Source of the DNA: Gemmatimonadaceae bacterium
Lineage (GTDB): Bacteria > Gemmatimonadota > Gemmatimonadetes > Gemmatimonadales > Gemmatimonadaceae
Direction: 5' to 3'
Assembly (NCBI GenBank): GCA_019689955.1
Contig: JADGGM010000270.1
Coordinates: 1 to 5,267 of the forward strand
Length of the DNA: 5,267 bases
The notes beneath the pieces are model-generated. The model made no database searches and was not told where the DNA came from. It saw nothing but the letters and a program-made list of their open reading frames with translations. This document shows positions 4,851 to 5,267 of this stretch, piece by piece. Every line of letters begins with the position of its first letter. The stretch's first letter is position 1. The translations under genes were made by a program, and so were the position numbers.

Positions 4851-4871
4851 GCGTCAGCGCAGCGTCAGCGC
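4851..4871. repeat. Tandem duplication spanning the ispE stop
   Basis: GCGTCAGCGC occurs at 4851-4860 and again at 4862-4871, an 11-base repeat unit in two copies. The second copy contains the ispE stop codon (TGA, complement of 4865-4867), and the first contains the same trinucleotide 11 bases further on, out of frame. It looks like a small slippage duplication at the gene end. Confidence 0.75.
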
Positions 4872-5267
4872 GCCGCGCCGATGAGCTCCACGGGGGAGAT
4901 GCGCTCGATGGTCTGCGTGAGCACGACGCGGCCGGGCACCGTCTGTTCCAGCGCGCGGCAGTCCGGCGGCGCGGCGAACACGCCGTACACCGTCGACCCC
5001 GATCCGGAGAGCTGCGCGAGCGCGGCCCCCGCGCGCCGGAGCGCGCCGAGGATCGACGTGAGCTCGGGGTGTCGCGCCGCGACGGCGGGCTCGAAGTCGT
5101 TCACGACGAGCGGGGCGAGCGCCTCCCACGAGGCGAGCTGCGAGGGGGGGATGATCCGCGGCACCGGCGTGTAGCTCCCGCGCGCGGCCGCGACCCAGCC
5201 GTACGCGTCGGCCGTCGACACGGCGAAGGGGGGAACCACGAGCGCGATGGGGCGCGAGGGGAGGGGC
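4865..5267 (-). CDS. ispE: 4-diphosphocytidyl-2-C-methyl-D-erythritol kinase, C-terminal part, cut by window edge
   Basis: The frame is open from the right edge to a TGA at 4865-4867, giving 133 residues of the C-terminal half. IspE is a GHMP-family kinase that phosphorylates CDP-ME with ATP in the non-mevalonate (MEP) isoprenoid pathway. Visible features are PIALVVPPFAVSTADAYGW near the left of the fragment, matching the IspE lead-in to its C-terminal domain. The family NDFE follows at fragment residues 56-59, then the glycine-rich GHMP motif 3 LSGSGSTVYGVFA starting at residue 86. The N-terminal domain with the ATP loop lies outside the window, so its state is unknown. A GTG at 5237-5239 could be read as a start but is internal to the conserved region. 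Location next to tRNA-Gln and prs supports the call over other GHMP kinases. Confidence 0.9.
   Translation of the reverse strand, partial: PLPSRPIALVVPPFAVSTADAYGWVAAARGSYTPVPRIIPPSQLASWEALAPLVVNDFEPAVAARHPELTSILGALRRAGAALAQLSGSGSTVYGVFAAPPDCRALEQTVPGRVVLTQTIERISPVELIGAAR

Noticed and set aside
5237..5239. GTG as the start of a short 124-residue protein
   Set aside because: The reading frame continues to the window edge with IspE-like residues before this codon, so it is internal to a truncated ispE.
1..5267. CRISPR array, insertion sequence, prophage or defence genes
   Set aside because: No regularly spaced repeats, terminal inverted repeats, transposase or phage motifs are visible; nearly all of the window is housekeeping genes.

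Overview
The window is high-GC, gene-dense bacterial chromosome. Every recognisable gene lies on the minus strand, so transcription runs from the right end to the left. In transcription order the contents are: the C-terminal part of ispE (cut by the right edge), tRNA-Gln(UUG), prs, rplY (ctc/TL5-type L25), pth, ychF, rpsF, rpsR, and the first ~109 codons of a multi-pass membrane protein (probably DUF2232/YybS-like, cut by the left edge). These are core housekeeping genes for isoprenoid precursor synthesis, PRPP supply and translation. I see no CRISPR array, insertion sequence or phage gene. The organism cannot be fixed from sequence alone. High GC, zinc-type S18, two-domain L25 and the rpsF-rpsR-membrane protein order without ssb would suit Gemmatimonadota or a similar high-GC phylum, but this is inference.

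The layout joins two gene orders known from distant bacteria. From general knowledge, ispE-tRNA-Gln-prs-rplY-pth-ychF is the pseudomonad order, while prs-ctc-pth and ychF-rpsF-ssb-rpsR are Bacillus orders. Here ychF is the hinge between the two. Spacing suggests three transcription units: ispE (entering from the right); tRNA-Gln, with its own promoter and a possible terminator; and prs-rplY-pth-ychF, starting from a good sigma70-type promoter that ends almost on the prs start codon. rpsF-rpsR-membrane protein then follows a 137-base gap that holds a weak promoter candidate and a structured leader.

The regions without genes are short. 4623-4864 holds the tRNA promoter, a plus-strand stretch resembling a single RCC1 repeat, and an 11-base tandem duplication over the ispE stop. 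4416-4551 holds the prs promoter and the possible tRNA terminator. 923-1059 holds the rpsF promoter candidate and leader. No other stretch exceeds about 40 bases. The long plus-strand open frames opposite prs, rplY, pth and ychF are composition artefacts.

I found no new multi-gene system. The points most worth a second look are the RCC1-like relict, the mutually exclusive hairpins over the rpsF ribosome-binding site, the near-leaderless prs promoter, the strong hairpin in place of a ribosome-binding site before pth, and the unusual substrate loop in Prs.
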